64,000 nucleotides of DNA from Lentisphaerota bacterium (GCA_024225035.1 JAAEMX010000162.1:1-64000); one strand, 5' to 3'; counted from the stretch's first letter, positions 26,994-36,898 are shown. Notes: a model not told the origin generated them from the sequence alone. A program made the numbers and translations.

Positions 26994-28400
26994 TTATAAG
27001 GGTTTAACCCTGAAACCATCAGCCGCATCTTCAACAGTCCAGCCCAAATCTTTAAGTTGGTCACGCATTGAATCAGCTGTCGTAAAATCTCTATTTTTGC
27101 GAGCATCAAATCGTTTTTGCGCCATCTCCAAGACTTCAGCGGGAATTTCTTCATCAACCGCAGCGTCTACATTGAACAAGGCAAAAACCGTGTCAAAATC
27201 ACGGAACTGCTCTAATATCATAGCAGCACCCTTTTCTGAAAGCGTTCCTGCATCCATCAGTTTATTTGCTTCATGCTGCAAACCATAGACAGTTGCCAAC
27301 GCTTCTGAAATATTGAGGTCGTCGCCAAGGGCTGATTTGAAGTTGTTCTTGCTCTGTTTAACCATTTCTGAAACTTTAGAACCATCACCAGCTTCTTTAA
27401 TATCTTTCAGTCGCAAGAATAAATCAGCAAACTTCTTTAAAGCAGCTTCCGCCTGGTCGCAGGCTTCAAAAGTAAAATTAAGTTTTTTCCGGTAATGCGC
27501 CCCCAGCAAAACCCAACGCAGAGCACGACCGCTGTAACCTTTATCTTCACAATCACGCAGCGTAAAGAAATTTCCGGCGGATTTAGACATCTTATCACCG
27601 TTAACAATAAGGTGCGCACAGTGCAGCCAGTAGTTTACATATTTGCAATCATTAGCCGCTTCGCTCTGGGCTATTTCATCCTCATGATGCGGGAACATAT
27701 TGTCAATACCGCCAGTATGCATATCAAATGTTTTGCCGAGGTACTTCATTGCCATGGCACTGCATTCAATGTGCCAACCCGGACGTCCTTTGCCCCACGG
27801 GCTGTCCCAACAGACATCGCCGTCATTCTCATCCCAAGCCTTCCATAAAGCAAAATCAGCTACAGAATCCTTGGCATATTCATCGGTTTTGACTCTAACG
27901 CCGGAGCGCTGATTATCCATATCAATCTTAGCCAGCTTGCCATATTCAGGAAATTTAGATATACGATAGTAAACCGAGCCGTCTTCAGCCTGATAACCGT
28001 ATTCTTTATCAACCAGCACCTGAACCAACTCTATCATTCCGGCAATATGATCTGTTGCGGCTGGATAAAACTCAGCGGGTTCAATATTCAGAGTTTCAAG
28101 GTCTTCAAAAAAAGCTTTCTTGTATTGTCCGGTAAAATCATTAAGACTCATTCCGGCAGCTTGAGAATCTCTGATGGTTTTATCATCCACGTCCGTCAGG
28201 TTCATAACCTGAGTTACTTTATAACCAAAATATTTGAGAGAACGGCGCAGTAAGTCTTCAAACATATACGCCCGGAAATTTCCAATATGGGCAAAATTGT
28301 AAACCGTGGGCCCGCAGGTATACATGCGGACTTCATTATCATGCAGCGGTTTAAACTCTTCCAGTTTGCGGTCTAGTGTGTTGAAAAACTTCAAAGTCAT
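26994..28400 (-). CDS. cysS: Cysteinyl-tRNA synthetase
   Basis: It is a 468-residue class I aminoacyl-tRNA synthetase that charges tRNA-Cys. Motifs are the zinc- and ATP-binding N-terminus MYTCGPTVYNFAHIGNFRAY (HIGH-type), the zinc residues in WHIECSAMAMKYLG and FPHHEDEIAQSEA, and the KMSKS loop GDKMSKSAGNFFTLRD. The C-terminal anticodon-binding helices end with DLGWTVEDAADGFRVKP. Length and order are normal. Confidence 0.96.
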   Translation of the reverse strand: MTLKFFNTLDRKLEEFKPLHDNEVRMYTCGPTVYNFAHIGNFRAYMFEDLLRRSLKYFGYKVTQVMNLTDVDDKTIRDSQAAGMSLNDFTGQYKKAFFEDLETLNIEPAEFYPAATDHIAGMIELVQVLVDKEYGYQAEDGSVYYRISKFPEYGKLAKIDMDNQRSGVRVKTDEYAKDSVADFALWKAWDENDGDVCWDSPWGKGRPGWHIECSAMAMKYLGKTFDMHTGGIDNMFPHHEDEIAQSEAANDCKYVNYWLHCAHLIVNGDKMSKSAGNFFTLRDCEDKGYSGRALRWVLLGAHYRKKLNFTFEACDQAEAALKKFADLFLRLKDIKEAGDGSKVSEMVKQSKNNFKSALGDDLNISEALATVYGLQHEANKLMDAGTLSEKGAAMILEQFRDFDTVFALFNVDAAVDEEIPAEVLEMAQKRFDARKNRDFTTADSMRDQLKDLGWTVEDAADGFRVKPL

Positions 28401-28505
28401 AGTCTGTAATATCTTATTGTTAATATTATTTGATTATCAAGCTGTAATCTACAAGCAAAATAACGTCTTGCAAAATTGTTTCGATATTTTTTTTCATGAT
28501 ACATT

Positions 28506-28545
28506 AAAAATCAGGCGCTTTTAGCATAAGCATAAAACGCCTGAT
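28506..28545 (-). terminator. Intrinsic terminator of the GH31-GH14 operon
   Basis: The long inverted repeat ATCAGGCG/CGCCTGAT (28510-28517 with 28538-28545) extends inward through TTTTA/TAAAA with one bulged base. On the minus strand it runs into five T residues. It lies 26 bp beyond the beta-amylase stop. Confidence 0.75.
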
Positions 28546-28570
28546 AAAGGTTCTTTTATTTTACAATTCT

Positions 28571-30142
28571 TTAATAATTTACTAAGCTGGCAAACAGATC
28601 ACTGTTTTCAGCAGCAGTATCCAACCTCAAAATATTGATATTATGGTATGGGATACCAGTTTTTCCTTCTTTAAAAGTTCTGCCGTAATTGCCTTTATCA
28701 ACTGCTTTAAAGATATTATTCCAGTATCTTCTGGGAAAATGTGCCAAAGCGTTTTCTATTCCCAGCTCCAAGCCTGCTTCCTCGGGGATCATATTACCAC
28801 ACCAGGCAACATGTGTAACCAGAGCCTGAGGCCTCGAAAATGGATCAACAATCATGCTGCCGTATCGTGCAGGCTCATGTTTGTTCCATGGCTCTAACGC
28901 TGCAGCATAGGACATTGTTTCAGAGCGAATTTCAGAAGGCATCTCAGCGCAGGTAAAGTGCACTGTCAAGTCAAGTCGCTGACGTCTTCCCTTCCCTGAC
29001 ATTACCGGCAGACGGTGCCCGCCTTTACGGTACAGGTCATTCGGTTCCATTCCTCCACGACCAATAGATCTCTCAAGTCCCCCTCTTTCTCTGTAATTCA
29101 TCCTCATTTCCTGTGGTCTTGCCAAAGCCCAGATCATCTTCAAATATCCATCTGTCAGATTAGGGTCACCATCACGCATATTACTTATTGCGGGGTCAAT
29201 AAGTCCAGCAAGGACTTCACCTGACCTTGGTTTGCCCCTGTTAGCAGCTGAATTCCAGTGAATGCCGGGAATTTTAACTCCAATTCTGACATTATATAAC
29301 GGAGTACCTTCCAAGCCATTCAGTCCGGCCTGTATCATACGCTGACCATGCTTGATTAAAGAATGATTGTACCATTCGAAAAAGTCTTTCCCTTCATCGG
29401 TCGTAAAATAACGCGAATCTGACATCAGCCCCGTAGTGCTTTGACGAGGGCCGTAATGAGGGTGACCGGCGTATCTAGTCTTCAAATAATCCTCATAGTC
29501 AAGCCATGACTTGTAACTGCTGGCCTGTCCAAAGCCGTAATGAGGGTATACCCACTTGTCGTGAGAGTTATAAGAAGGATAACGAAGTTCTCCGGCAGGG
29601 CCGCAGCTTATATTGATTTCGACAATTTCCGGAGCCTGGCATGTCACCTTATTATATTGCGACATAAATTCGCCTGAGTACCTTCTAGCGAATTGATGTA
29701 CAAATTTCATATAATACGGAATAATATCCTCGTCATGCCAAAGGCTTACGAACTCTCGGCAGACATTCCCTTTTTCACTGACATATTCACGCCCGTTTAC
29801 AGCCCACCTTGGAATCGGAATATTAACAGTATCACCAACATTTCCTCCGCATTGGTGAAATGACATTATCGGAGCCCACTGCAAACTTGGCAAATCCGGT
29901 CTTTCTCGGTTCAAGCAAAATAAAGTCCAGGCAAGGCGGTCGTAATACGCCCAGTTCCAAGTGTTTGCATTTTCACGTTGAACAAGTCCCCACCAGACGT
30001 CGGAAGATACTATCAGGGTAGCGGCAGATTGCCTTCCGACTTGACGCAATATTGCATGCTGTAAAGTTCTCAGTGAATTTACAAACGTGCCCCATTCATG
30101 ACTGTATTTAATAAACAAGGGTGCCATAACACATAGCTTCAT
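28571..30142 (-). CDS. Glycoside hydrolase family 14 (beta-amylase)
   Basis: The 523-residue protein releases maltose from the non-reducing ends of alpha-1,4-glucans in this family. The match is clear along the barrel: SDVWWGLVQ (residues 47-55), MSFHQCGGNVGDTVNIPIPR (93-112), ISCGPAGELRYPSY (178-191) and VKIPGIHW (289-296). Both catalytic glutamates are at the expected places: Glu185 in PAGELRYP (acid) and Glu463 in GIENAL (base). There is no signal peptide, so it should act in the cytoplasm. A GGAGG ribosome-binding site lies 10 bp upstream. It starts 54 bp after the GH31 gene. GH14 is mainly a plant family, with few bacterial members. Confidence 0.9.
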   Translation of the reverse strand: MKLCVMAPLFIKYSHEWGTFVNSLRTLQHAILRQVGRQSAATLIVSSDVWWGLVQRENANTWNWAYYDRLAWTLFCLNRERPDLPSLQWAPIMSFHQCGGNVGDTVNIPIPRWAVNGREYVSEKGNVCREFVSLWHDEDIIPYYMKFVHQFARRYSGEFMSQYNKVTCQAPEIVEINISCGPAGELRYPSYNSHDKWVYPHYGFGQASSYKSWLDYEDYLKTRYAGHPHYGPRQSTTGLMSDSRYFTTDEGKDFFEWYNHSLIKHGQRMIQAGLNGLEGTPLYNVRIGVKIPGIHWNSAANRGKPRSGEVLAGLIDPAISNMRDGDPNLTDGYLKMIWALARPQEMRMNYRERGGLERSIGRGGMEPNDLYRKGGHRLPVMSGKGRRQRLDLTVHFTCAEMPSEIRSETMSYAAALEPWNKHEPARYGSMIVDPFSRPQALVTHVAWCGNMIPEEAGLELGIENALAHFPRRYWNNIFKAVDKGNYGRTFKEGKTGIPYHNINILRLDTAAENSDLFASLVNY

Positions 30143-30196
30143 CTGCCGCTAACCTCCATTTAACCTTTTGTTTTATTGTCCTTGCAATTCTATTAA

Positions 30197-32386
30197 TCAG
30201 TTTTTATTAAGTCGTAAAACACCACCATCAAGAACTTTGCCTTTATAAACCTTGCTTCCGGCATAGACCATGACTTTAACTTTGCGTTCAGGACGCTGCA
30301 TTTTCCCCTCTGCATTTTTTAATGAAACAGTTATCCTGCCATTCTTCACTTTGGCCTGATAAGTGGATAACAGGTACTGTCCTTTTTTATAATCAAAGCC
30401 ATTGCCTGCATCTTCATAGAGCTTACCTTCGGCTCTACCGTCTTTGTCAAGTACAACCAGAAGAGTTAACTCAGAAAGCATCTCCGGACTGGTATATTGC
30501 ACTACTTTCCCTAACGGAAGTATTGCGCCACCTCGTACTTTCAATGTACATTGGAAATTGTCTTTCTCTTTCTTACCATCCAACAGTTTAACATCCTGCC
30601 AAATTCCCTTGGGCAGCGCAGGATTTTTACTCCATGCTGGTATCACAAGTAAATCTTTGCCAAGCATAAAGGCTTCCTGTTCTGCGCGCAGCTTTCTGTC
30701 CTTGCTGTCAGCAAAAAATACAGGACGCATTACCGGCATGCCGTCTAAAGATGCCTGCTGGAAGAGAGTGTACATATATGGAAGTAGGCGATATCTGCGT
30801 TCAATCGCAGTGCGGACCGCATTTTCAACCTTTTTACCGAAGACCCAAGGTTCTTTATTTGGAGCTTCTTTTTCAGCATGAGCTCTTGCAAAAGGAAATA
30901 ACGCACCGGATGCAATCCAGTGCCCCCAGAGCTTTGCTGTCGCTTTACCGTCAAAGCCACCGATATCCGGGCCGCTGAACGGCTGTCCTGAAAGTCCTAA
31001 AGTTAGGCTCATAGGAATTGAAACTTTAAGATCCTGCCAGGTCGAAGAGTTATCTCCGGTCCAACAGGCTGCATAGCGCTGACCGCCAATAAAGTTTGAA
31101 CGGCTTAAAATAAACGGACGCTTTTCAGGCTGCACCTTAAGCAAGCCTTCACGGGATGATTTGACCATGAGCATGCCATATACATTGTGGTATTTCAAAT
31201 GCGGTCCGGGAGAAATAACACCACCGCCACGATGCCAGTTGTCACCCGGCATTGAACCTTCCGGGCCGTCAAATACTTCAGGTTCGTTCATGTCGTTCCA
31301 AACCCCGTCAATGCCATTTTTAGAAATGAAGTCCTTGTAAAGTCCGCGCCACCATTTCTGAGCCAATGGCATGGTAAAGTCAGGAAAAACACATTTGCCA
31401 GGCCAGACGTCTCCAGTAAAAGTTACATTTTCCTTTGTCCTAACCCATAAATCACGAGCAGTTCCTTCCTGATAAACGCGATAATTCGGGTCGTACTTCA
31501 CTCCGGGATCGATCATCCAGACACCATGGAAACCACCCTTGTGCAGGTATTTGCTCAACGCAGCAGGATTCGCAAAACCTTTAGGGTCAAATGTAAAAAT
31601 CCTGTATCCATCCATATAATCAATATCCATCCAAATTACATCGCAGGGAATTTTCTTGCTACGGAAAGCATCAGCAATTTCTTTAACTCTGTCAGCAGGA
31701 GCATAGGAGTAACGACACTGCTGGTAGCCAAGAGCCCAAAGCGGAGGCAACTGCATAGTGCCGGTTAATTCCGCCAAACCGCGCATAACTGCCTGAGGAC
31801 TTTTGCGATCAATTACATAAACCGGAAAGCCTTCGCCTGCAGCACTGAAATTAATGATTCCATCCTTTCCTAAGTCCAGTTTAGCACGCCACGTAGTATC
31901 AAACAGGATACCAAAAGCGGAACCGTCCGGTCTTACTCCCATTACCCACGGATGAGACTGGTAAAGGCGACAACCTTCAAATTTTTCATATTTAAAATTG
32001 CTGGAGTTCCATAAATCTATGACAGTTCCATTGCGACGCAGTGGCCCCAGCACTTCACCTCCACCATAAAGATCTATATCTTTTGGAATGTTAAATGTTA
32101 CTTGAATCTGTTTGGTAGTTCTTGCGATTAACGGCGTGAGTTTCCAATCTGAAGGAAGTTTGTTCTTAGCAGCAAATTTTTTCTGCAAAGCAAAAGAAAA
32201 CGGGAGCTTATCTTCATTAACAGTCACTGGAACAAACCTGGCAATATGTTTGCCGATTATTTTTGAGGTGAGATCGAGTTTTTTAAATTTTTCTAACTCA
32301 ATTTGCTTTAGTTCAGCAGCGTTTGTTAACAACCCAGCTACTAATAACACCGATAAAAGCCACATCTTCAATAACTTCTCAAACAT
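30197..32386 (-). CDS. Glycoside hydrolase family 31 alpha-glucosidase, exported
   Basis: It has 729 residues and an N-terminal signal peptide (WLLSVLLVAGLLTNAAE), so it acts outside the inner membrane. The GH31 catalytic motifs are the nucleophile Asp365 in GVWNDMNEP and the acid/base Asp445 in CWTGDNSSTW, with VIWMDIDYMDGYRIFTFD at about 250-267. The family hydrolyses alpha-glucosides (maltose, isomaltose) and includes alpha-xylosidases. Pairing with a beta-amylase favours alpha-glucan use. A GAGGG ribosome-binding site lies about 10 bp before the ATG. Confidence 0.93.
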   Translation of the reverse strand: MFEKLLKMWLLSVLLVAGLLTNAAELKQIELEKFKKLDLTSKIIGKHIARFVPVTVNEDKLPFSFALQKKFAAKNKLPSDWKLTPLIARTTKQIQVTFNIPKDIDLYGGGEVLGPLRRNGTVIDLWNSSNFKYEKFEGCRLYQSHPWVMGVRPDGSAFGILFDTTWRAKLDLGKDGIINFSAAGEGFPVYVIDRKSPQAVMRGLAELTGTMQLPPLWALGYQQCRYSYAPADRVKEIADAFRSKKIPCDVIWMDIDYMDGYRIFTFDPKGFANPAALSKYLHKGGFHGVWMIDPGVKYDPNYRVYQEGTARDLWVRTKENVTFTGDVWPGKCVFPDFTMPLAQKWWRGLYKDFISKNGIDGVWNDMNEPEVFDGPEGSMPGDNWHRGGGVISPGPHLKYHNVYGMLMVKSSREGLLKVQPEKRPFILSRSNFIGGQRYAACWTGDNSSTWQDLKVSIPMSLTLGLSGQPFSGPDIGGFDGKATAKLWGHWIASGALFPFARAHAEKEAPNKEPWVFGKKVENAVRTAIERRYRLLPYMYTLFQQASLDGMPVMRPVFFADSKDRKLRAEQEAFMLGKDLLVIPAWSKNPALPKGIWQDVKLLDGKKEKDNFQCTLKVRGGAILPLGKVVQYTSPEMLSELTLLVVLDKDGRAEGKLYEDAGNGFDYKKGQYLLSTYQAKVKNGRITVSLKNAEGKMQRPERKVKVMVYAGSKVYKGKVLDGGVLRLNKN

Positions 32387-32766
32387 TTACAAAATTCCCT
32401 CATTGTTTTAATAGTATTAATCAAAATCTGCAACAATCTGCAACCCAAAGCACGCAACCACCTAAATGCAAACAATTTAGAACAAACACCTTTTCTGAAT
32501 ATAAAAAAAACCGTCCATTCAAGTCGGTATTATTTAAAGAAGCCTCAAACACTCTCCTTTGCTTTCCCATGTCCGCTTTCTGCAACACTGCAGCACGCCC
32601 CAATCCTCTAACATTTAATAGCCATGAATTGCTATTATAAAGTCTGACATAAAATAAATCAACTCCTTAAATTACGAAAAATGTAATATTATTAAAATAT
32701 TTTTATACAACAAGTAATTACAGGATACAATTCTTTCATATTTAATAATAAAAAGCCGTTGTATAA
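32387..32766. other. Intergenic region upstream of the GH31-GH14 operon
   Basis: About 380 bp of AT-rich DNA separates the GH31 start from the terminator of the next minus-strand operon. No gene is supported in it. It should hold the promoter and operator of the GH31-GH14 operon. No operator motif is obvious. Confidence 0.45.
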
Positions 32767-32797
32767 TAAAAAAGGCGCCGCCTTATTAGACGACGCC
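32767..32797 (-). terminator. Intrinsic terminator of the GH36-like gene
   Basis: The seven-pair stem GGCGCCG/CGACGCC (32774-32780 with 32791-32797, one G-T pair) is followed on the minus strand by seven T residues. It lies 20 bp beyond the stop of the GH36-like gene. Confidence 0.8.
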
Positions 32798-32816
32798 AGT
32801 ATTATAAAATAAACTA

Positions 32817-35369
32817 TTATACCTCAATTCTGGTAGACAGCGGGAAGCCAAGCGGATGCTGGTAAGGCAGGCAGTCATCAAAACCAAGCGGCGCTGATTG
32901 TTTGACAACAGCTTCACGCGATGGAGCTTCATACCCTGAAAGCCAAAGCTCCAAATCATTACTGTTAATATTCTCACCACTCAAGATAAGACGACAATAA
33001 GTTTCTCCGCCAGCAGGAACCGGAGTTGAGAAAAACTGTATCTCTGAATCGCAAATTCCATCAATATTTTTCTCTTCGCCATGCCCGCAAGGACCAACCT
33101 TGCTAAATGTTACAGGCTGACTGAAACAACATTGTATTGCTCCACTGTATCTTGAGGTCAGAAGCTCTACATTATCAACCTTGGAAACACTGTTTTTTGC
33201 AGCGACCTGTAACTCGAATTCTCTCATTCTATATGGCGAAGTCACTTTGAAAGTTAGAGTAAATTTATTATCATCAACTTGCTTTTTGACCTCTTCAACC
33301 TTTAGGTCAGGTATCTGGTAAATATCTTCAACTAAAGGACGTACATTTTCTGATACTGAAATACGCGCAGGATAACGATAAGCAAACTTGTCCCCGCACT
33401 TTTCAACCATAAACGGTAAATCAGAAATAAGTTGCTGCGGCTTTGAATCTGCTACAAAAATAACTATGCCATGTGCCGGAATCGTAATTTCCGCATTTTG
33501 AGAAATGGCCTCGTAGTTAGGGTAAAATTGTATTTTCGAATCAACATTATGCAGCAGGTCAAGTTCATTAGCGTCAAGCTTTATTCGCTGTGGCACAGGC
33601 AATGGATTTCTTAACAGACACCATGAACTGCTTTTACCCGGCTGCAGGAAGCCGTAAATTTCACCTTTTCCCGGATGTCCGCCAATCATTCTGCCGGAAT
33701 CAACTATAATATCAGATGCGTGTACCCGGCAAAATTCTGTAATTGATTTCAGCGAAGCCACCTGCCAGTCTTCTAAAGACTCCGGCTGCAGTGTAAGTGC
33801 CACATAAGAACTGCCTCGCAAGTAAACTAACCATGCAGCGTTTACCCATGATACCGAGTCAACGTCAAACGGATTGCGCAAAGCATCTGGAAATTCATAA
33901 TTATCAAAACCTTCCAGAGGAACTGGACTTTTATCCCGCTGCAACAGATTGTAGTACATCACATCACGATGAGTTGATGAGCTGTCACGCTGGTTTTTCG
34001 AAGGCACAGCGGAATATTCAGAGTCACCAGATTGAGTCAACCAGACATGGTTTGCATGGCACAGCCACCATGGTGAAGGCCACCAGCCGTTTCTAGTTAC
34101 AATCCATGGAGCAGCTTCACGAATAGTCTCCGCAATTCTGATCATGGCATTGAGAGATCCCTGACGCACATGATTCTTAGTTGGGTATTTCTCCGTAAAA
34201 CTGTCATTCGTCGCACATTCATTATCCCAGTCTATCTTATAGTGTCTGACATCAAAATCAGCAGCCAGCTGCTTGAATCTATCACCCAAAGCGTTCTCGA
34301 AACTTGGATCCATCATAACGCCGTAGTCACCTACGCAGTAAGCGGCGGACTGTCCTCCGCCAACAGCATGATTCTGCTGTTCAAGAAACTCTTTCGAGAT
34401 TCCCATGGGGCCGTTGTGACTTATCCATAAACTCAAGTCAATATCCTGCTCTTTCAAGATATTTCTGATTTTCTCAAGACCGTCATCACCGCCGACTTCA
34501 GGTTTGGCCTGAAAAATACTCTGGCGATCATTCCAACCGGCGTCCAAAGTAAATACGTCCGGCTTAAGCTGCAGTTTTTCAAACGCTTTAAAGAAGCCAA
34601 CGTAATTATCATAATGCACATCGTATTCATAGTTGCCAATATACGGATCGCTCCAGAATGTACAAAATGAAACCATGAACTCTTTCTGGCGAGGCAGGCG
34701 AATAGTCTGCAGGTATTCCATAAAACCTTCATATGGATCTTCGCATATACCAAAAACAGAACTTACACACTCAAGGCTGTCACCCTCCCATTGCGGAAAG
34801 TGACGCAAACGCCAGCCGTTTTCGGTTTTGTCATTATAAGCAGCAGGATGCTCCAAGCCGGAAAAAAAATGTTTGCCCATAAGTGGATAGCCACATCCCG
34901 GGATTTTCCCTGACTCCTCTTCCTCACCTTTGTCCTCAGAAATAACTACGTCTTTTTGTTTTTTCTGAATTTCCGGCATATAGCCACAGACTTCGATTTC
35001 ACCGTCAAAGCACTGAATATCGGCATCCATATAATCAGGAACTGGCATTTCGCCGGTTTTGCTTACTTTTACAGATTTACGCATCCAGAATGAATCAGTG
35101 AACTCAAGCTTTATCTCAAAAAGAAGCCCGCTTTCAGAAAACGTTTGTCGGACAAATTTGTCATGCAGTTCAAATGGTGACACCGGAAACTGAGGAATCA
35201 CCATCTTCCCTTCAAAACTGATTTCACATCCCGGCCAAGCCAGTTCAAATTTATTATTATCTGATGCTTTGCTGGAAATGAACAGCTTATCTCCAGAAAC
35301 ATCAACTGCTAAAAAATTATTCTCAAAAACCATCTCTCTTTTCCACCCCTGGTAATTAAAATTAAGCAA
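32817..35369 (-). CDS. GH36-like clan GH-D glycoside hydrolase (divergent)
   Basis: It has 850 residues, a beta-rich N-terminal domain and a TIM barrel. KPDVFTLDAGWNDRQ is the clan GH-D entry strand. HYKIDWDNE holds the likely nucleophile Asp, and VWLTQSGDSEY a likely acid/base Asp. This supports an alpha-galactosidase-type retaining enzyme, but similarity to characterised GH36 is weak and the substrate is unknown. A lysine/glutamate-rich insert lies near residues 135-155. There is no signal peptide. The TTG start at 35369 has an AAAGG site and follows the nitrilase stop by 9 bp; an ATG at 35333 (MVFENNF) is an alternative. Confidence 0.72.
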   Translation of the reverse strand: MLNFNYQGWKREMVFENNFLAVDVSGDKLFISSKASDNNKFELAWPGCEISFEGKMVIPQFPVSPFELHDKFVRQTFSESGLLFEIKLEFTDSFWMRKSVKVSKTGEMPVPDYMDADIQCFDGEIEVCGYMPEIQKKQKDVVISEDKGEEEESGKIPGCGYPLMGKHFFSGLEHPAAYNDKTENGWRLRHFPQWEGDSLECVSSVFGICEDPYEGFMEYLQTIRLPRQKEFMVSFCTFWSDPYIGNYEYDVHYDNYVGFFKAFEKLQLKPDVFTLDAGWNDRQSIFQAKPEVGGDDGLEKIRNILKEQDIDLSLWISHNGPMGISKEFLEQQNHAVGGGQSAAYCVGDYGVMMDPSFENALGDRFKQLAADFDVRHYKIDWDNECATNDSFTEKYPTKNHVRQGSLNAMIRIAETIREAAPWIVTRNGWWPSPWWLCHANHVWLTQSGDSEYSAVPSKNQRDSSSTHRDVMYYNLLQRDKSPVPLEGFDNYEFPDALRNPFDVDSVSWVNAAWLVYLRGSSYVALTLQPESLEDWQVASLKSITEFCRVHASDIIVDSGRMIGGHPGKGEIYGFLQPGKSSSWCLLRNPLPVPQRIKLDANELDLLHNVDSKIQFYPNYEAISQNAEITIPAHGIVIFVADSKPQQLISDLPFMVEKCGDKFAYRYPARISVSENVRPLVEDIYQIPDLKVEEVKKQVDDNKFTLTFKVTSPYRMREFELQVAAKNSVSKVDNVELLTSRYSGAIQCCFSQPVTFSKVGPCGHGEEKNIDGICDSEIQFFSTPVPAGGETYCRLILSGENINSNDLELWLSGYEAPSREAVVKQSAPLGFDDCLPYQHPLGFPLSTRIEV

Positions 35370-35378
35370 TGAAACCTT

Positions 35379-36317
35379 TTAAGGCTCTATTACCCCCGGT
35401 TTATAACGGTGATCATAAGAACGCTGCATGAAGTCATCCAGCAGCTCTATTTCGAACTCTTTTATCATGTCATTAATTGAAACATCCTCCAACTCGCTGG
35501 ATATCAATACAGATCCGAGATACCCAGGATCAGTGACCTTAAAACCTCTTCCGTATTTGGCTTTGCAGACATCAAACTTTTCCCAGTTGAAGTCCAGATG
35601 AGCAAGTTTACAATCAAGGTTTACCGTGTGAGTAACATAATCAAAATAGTTGGTTGACTTAGCAACGCTGCTGCCCAGTGGATCAATAATTTCGCATGGA
35701 AGGTTGCAAATTGCTCCGACAAAATATGATTGGCAGCTATATGCCCAGTAATTTTCCATCATGCCACCGTGATACATGCTGCTGAAAAGTATAATATCAG
35801 GGTGCTGCTCTACATATTTTAAACGCAGTTCATCAAAGTTAAGGTCAAAGCAGATAGCACATGCGACCTTACCGAAATCAGTTTCAAAAACATCTGCATT
35901 TTTGCCGCTTAGAATGTTGTAATCGGTTTCTGAAACCACTACAAAGTTCTTGCTGTATACTCCAGCCACTTCACCTTTGCGGTCAATCAAAGTAGTGCAG
36001 TTGCGGTAAGAACCGTCTTCGACCTTAAGCGCTGCTGAGTAACCAATATAACAGCTGTTCTCGCGAGCCTTACCCTTAAAGAATTCAAGCATTTGGTTAC
36101 CACGGACATCGTAATACCCTAAGCGGTCTTTTATGGGCATATCAGGGTAGCGATCACATGCTTCCGGCAACAAAATAAGGTCAGGTTTATCAGGAAGCAC
36201 TTTGGCGAGCTTCTGACTCCAATGCTCTTTCATATTTTCAACGGCAGGCTGTCCGGCAAGGTTCCCCGCTTTCAGAGCTGCGGGCCCCAGAGAACTAATC
36301 GTGACATAGTTTGACAT
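35379..36317 (-). CDS. Carbon-nitrogen hydrolase (nitrilase superfamily)
   Basis: The start at 36317 (MSNYVTISSLG) gives 312 residues; the longer frame to 36371 adds an atypical leader. The Glu-Lys-Cys catalytic triad is visible in LILLPEACDRYP, VYSKNFVVVSE and ACAICFDLNFDELRL. The family cleaves amides, nitriles or N-carbamoyl groups. The gene lies 9 bp upstream of the GH36-like gene and is probably co-transcribed with it, which could mean that the natural substrate carries an amide or N-acyl group. That link is inference. Confidence 0.85.
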   Translation of the reverse strand: MSNYVTISSLGPAALKAGNLAGQPAVENMKEHWSQKLAKVLPDKPDLILLPEACDRYPDMPIKDRLGYYDVRGNQMLEFFKGKARENSCYIGYSAALKVEDGSYRNCTTLIDRKGEVAGVYSKNFVVVSETDYNILSGKNADVFETDFGKVACAICFDLNFDELRLKYVEQHPDIILFSSMYHGGMMENYWAYSCQSYFVGAICNLPCEIIDPLGSSVAKSTNYFDYVTHTVNLDCKLAHLDFNWEKFDVCKAKYGRGFKVTDPGYLGSVLISSELEDVSINDMIKEFEIELLDDFMQRSYDHRYKPGVIEP

Positions 36318-36561
36318 TGTTCGATCCGAATGTTTCCTTGAAATTGCATTCTGTATTTGAATAGAATACATGAATTAACTAAAAAATCATCATTTTTAGC
36401 AAAAAAAATTGCAATAATTCAGCATTTATCAACGTAACCAGCATTTATTTTGTCATTTTTAATCACAAACAATACTACAAGAGCCTCTTTAAAAAGCTAA
36501 TTTGAGTTCAAACCCTGTAAAAACAAGATAAACAGGCCTTTGTCATTTTCAATCATAATAA

Positions 36562-36596
36562 CAAAAAGCCCCCCTACTGAAAACAGCAGGGGGGCT
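36562..36596 (-). terminator. Intrinsic terminator of the split nrdD transcript
   Basis: A very stable stem (36567-36575 with 36588-36596, six G-C pairs in a row, extended by CTG/CAG across one mismatch) is followed on the minus strand by five T residues. It lies 24 bp beyond the stop of the small glycyl-radical gene. Confidence 0.88.
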
Positions 36597-36619
36597 CTAA
36601 TACAACAAATCCAATAAGA

Positions 36620-36772
36620 TCAGGCTACAGCCTCTTTAGTTTCAGCTGCGCCTACTTCGTAAGTTTTTCTGTCTTTGAACTCTTCTTTTTTGCCTTTGTT
36701 CCAATTCGATACCGGTCTGAAATAACCGCATACACGACTGTAAACTTCTGTTTTTTCTCCGCACTTAGACAT
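36620..36772 (-). CDS. Glycyl-radical domain of class III ribonucleotide reductase as a separate 50-residue protein
   Basis: The translation starts MSKCGEKTEVYSRVCGYFRP and goes on through VSNWNKGKKEEFKDRKTYEV. This is the extreme C-terminus of NrdD: Gly16 in RVCGY is the glycyl-radical position, and Cys4 matches the last zinc cysteine pair of full-length enzymes. An AGGAG ribosome-binding site lies about 8 bp before the ATG, and a terminator follows the stop, so it is a real gene and not a fragment. It lies 221 bp downstream of the large NrdD gene, which lacks exactly this part. The two products should assemble into one enzyme. Confidence 0.88.
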   Translation of the reverse strand: MSKCGEKTEVYSRVCGYFRPVSNWNKGKKEEFKDRKTYEVGAAETKEAVA

Positions 36773-36898
36773 TATACCGTCTCCTCTTGTTTAATGAATG
36801 TCCTCTGCTTCACTTGCGGTCAAGCTGATTAACGGCCCATCAACCGGCTCGATTGGCATGATTTGGCAAACAAACACTCTAATTATTTTTTCTTTGCT

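Noticed and set aside
36515-36535. GTTCAAACCC resembling a tRNA T-loop
   Set aside because: No flanking T-stem, anticodon arm or acceptor stem can be folded around it.
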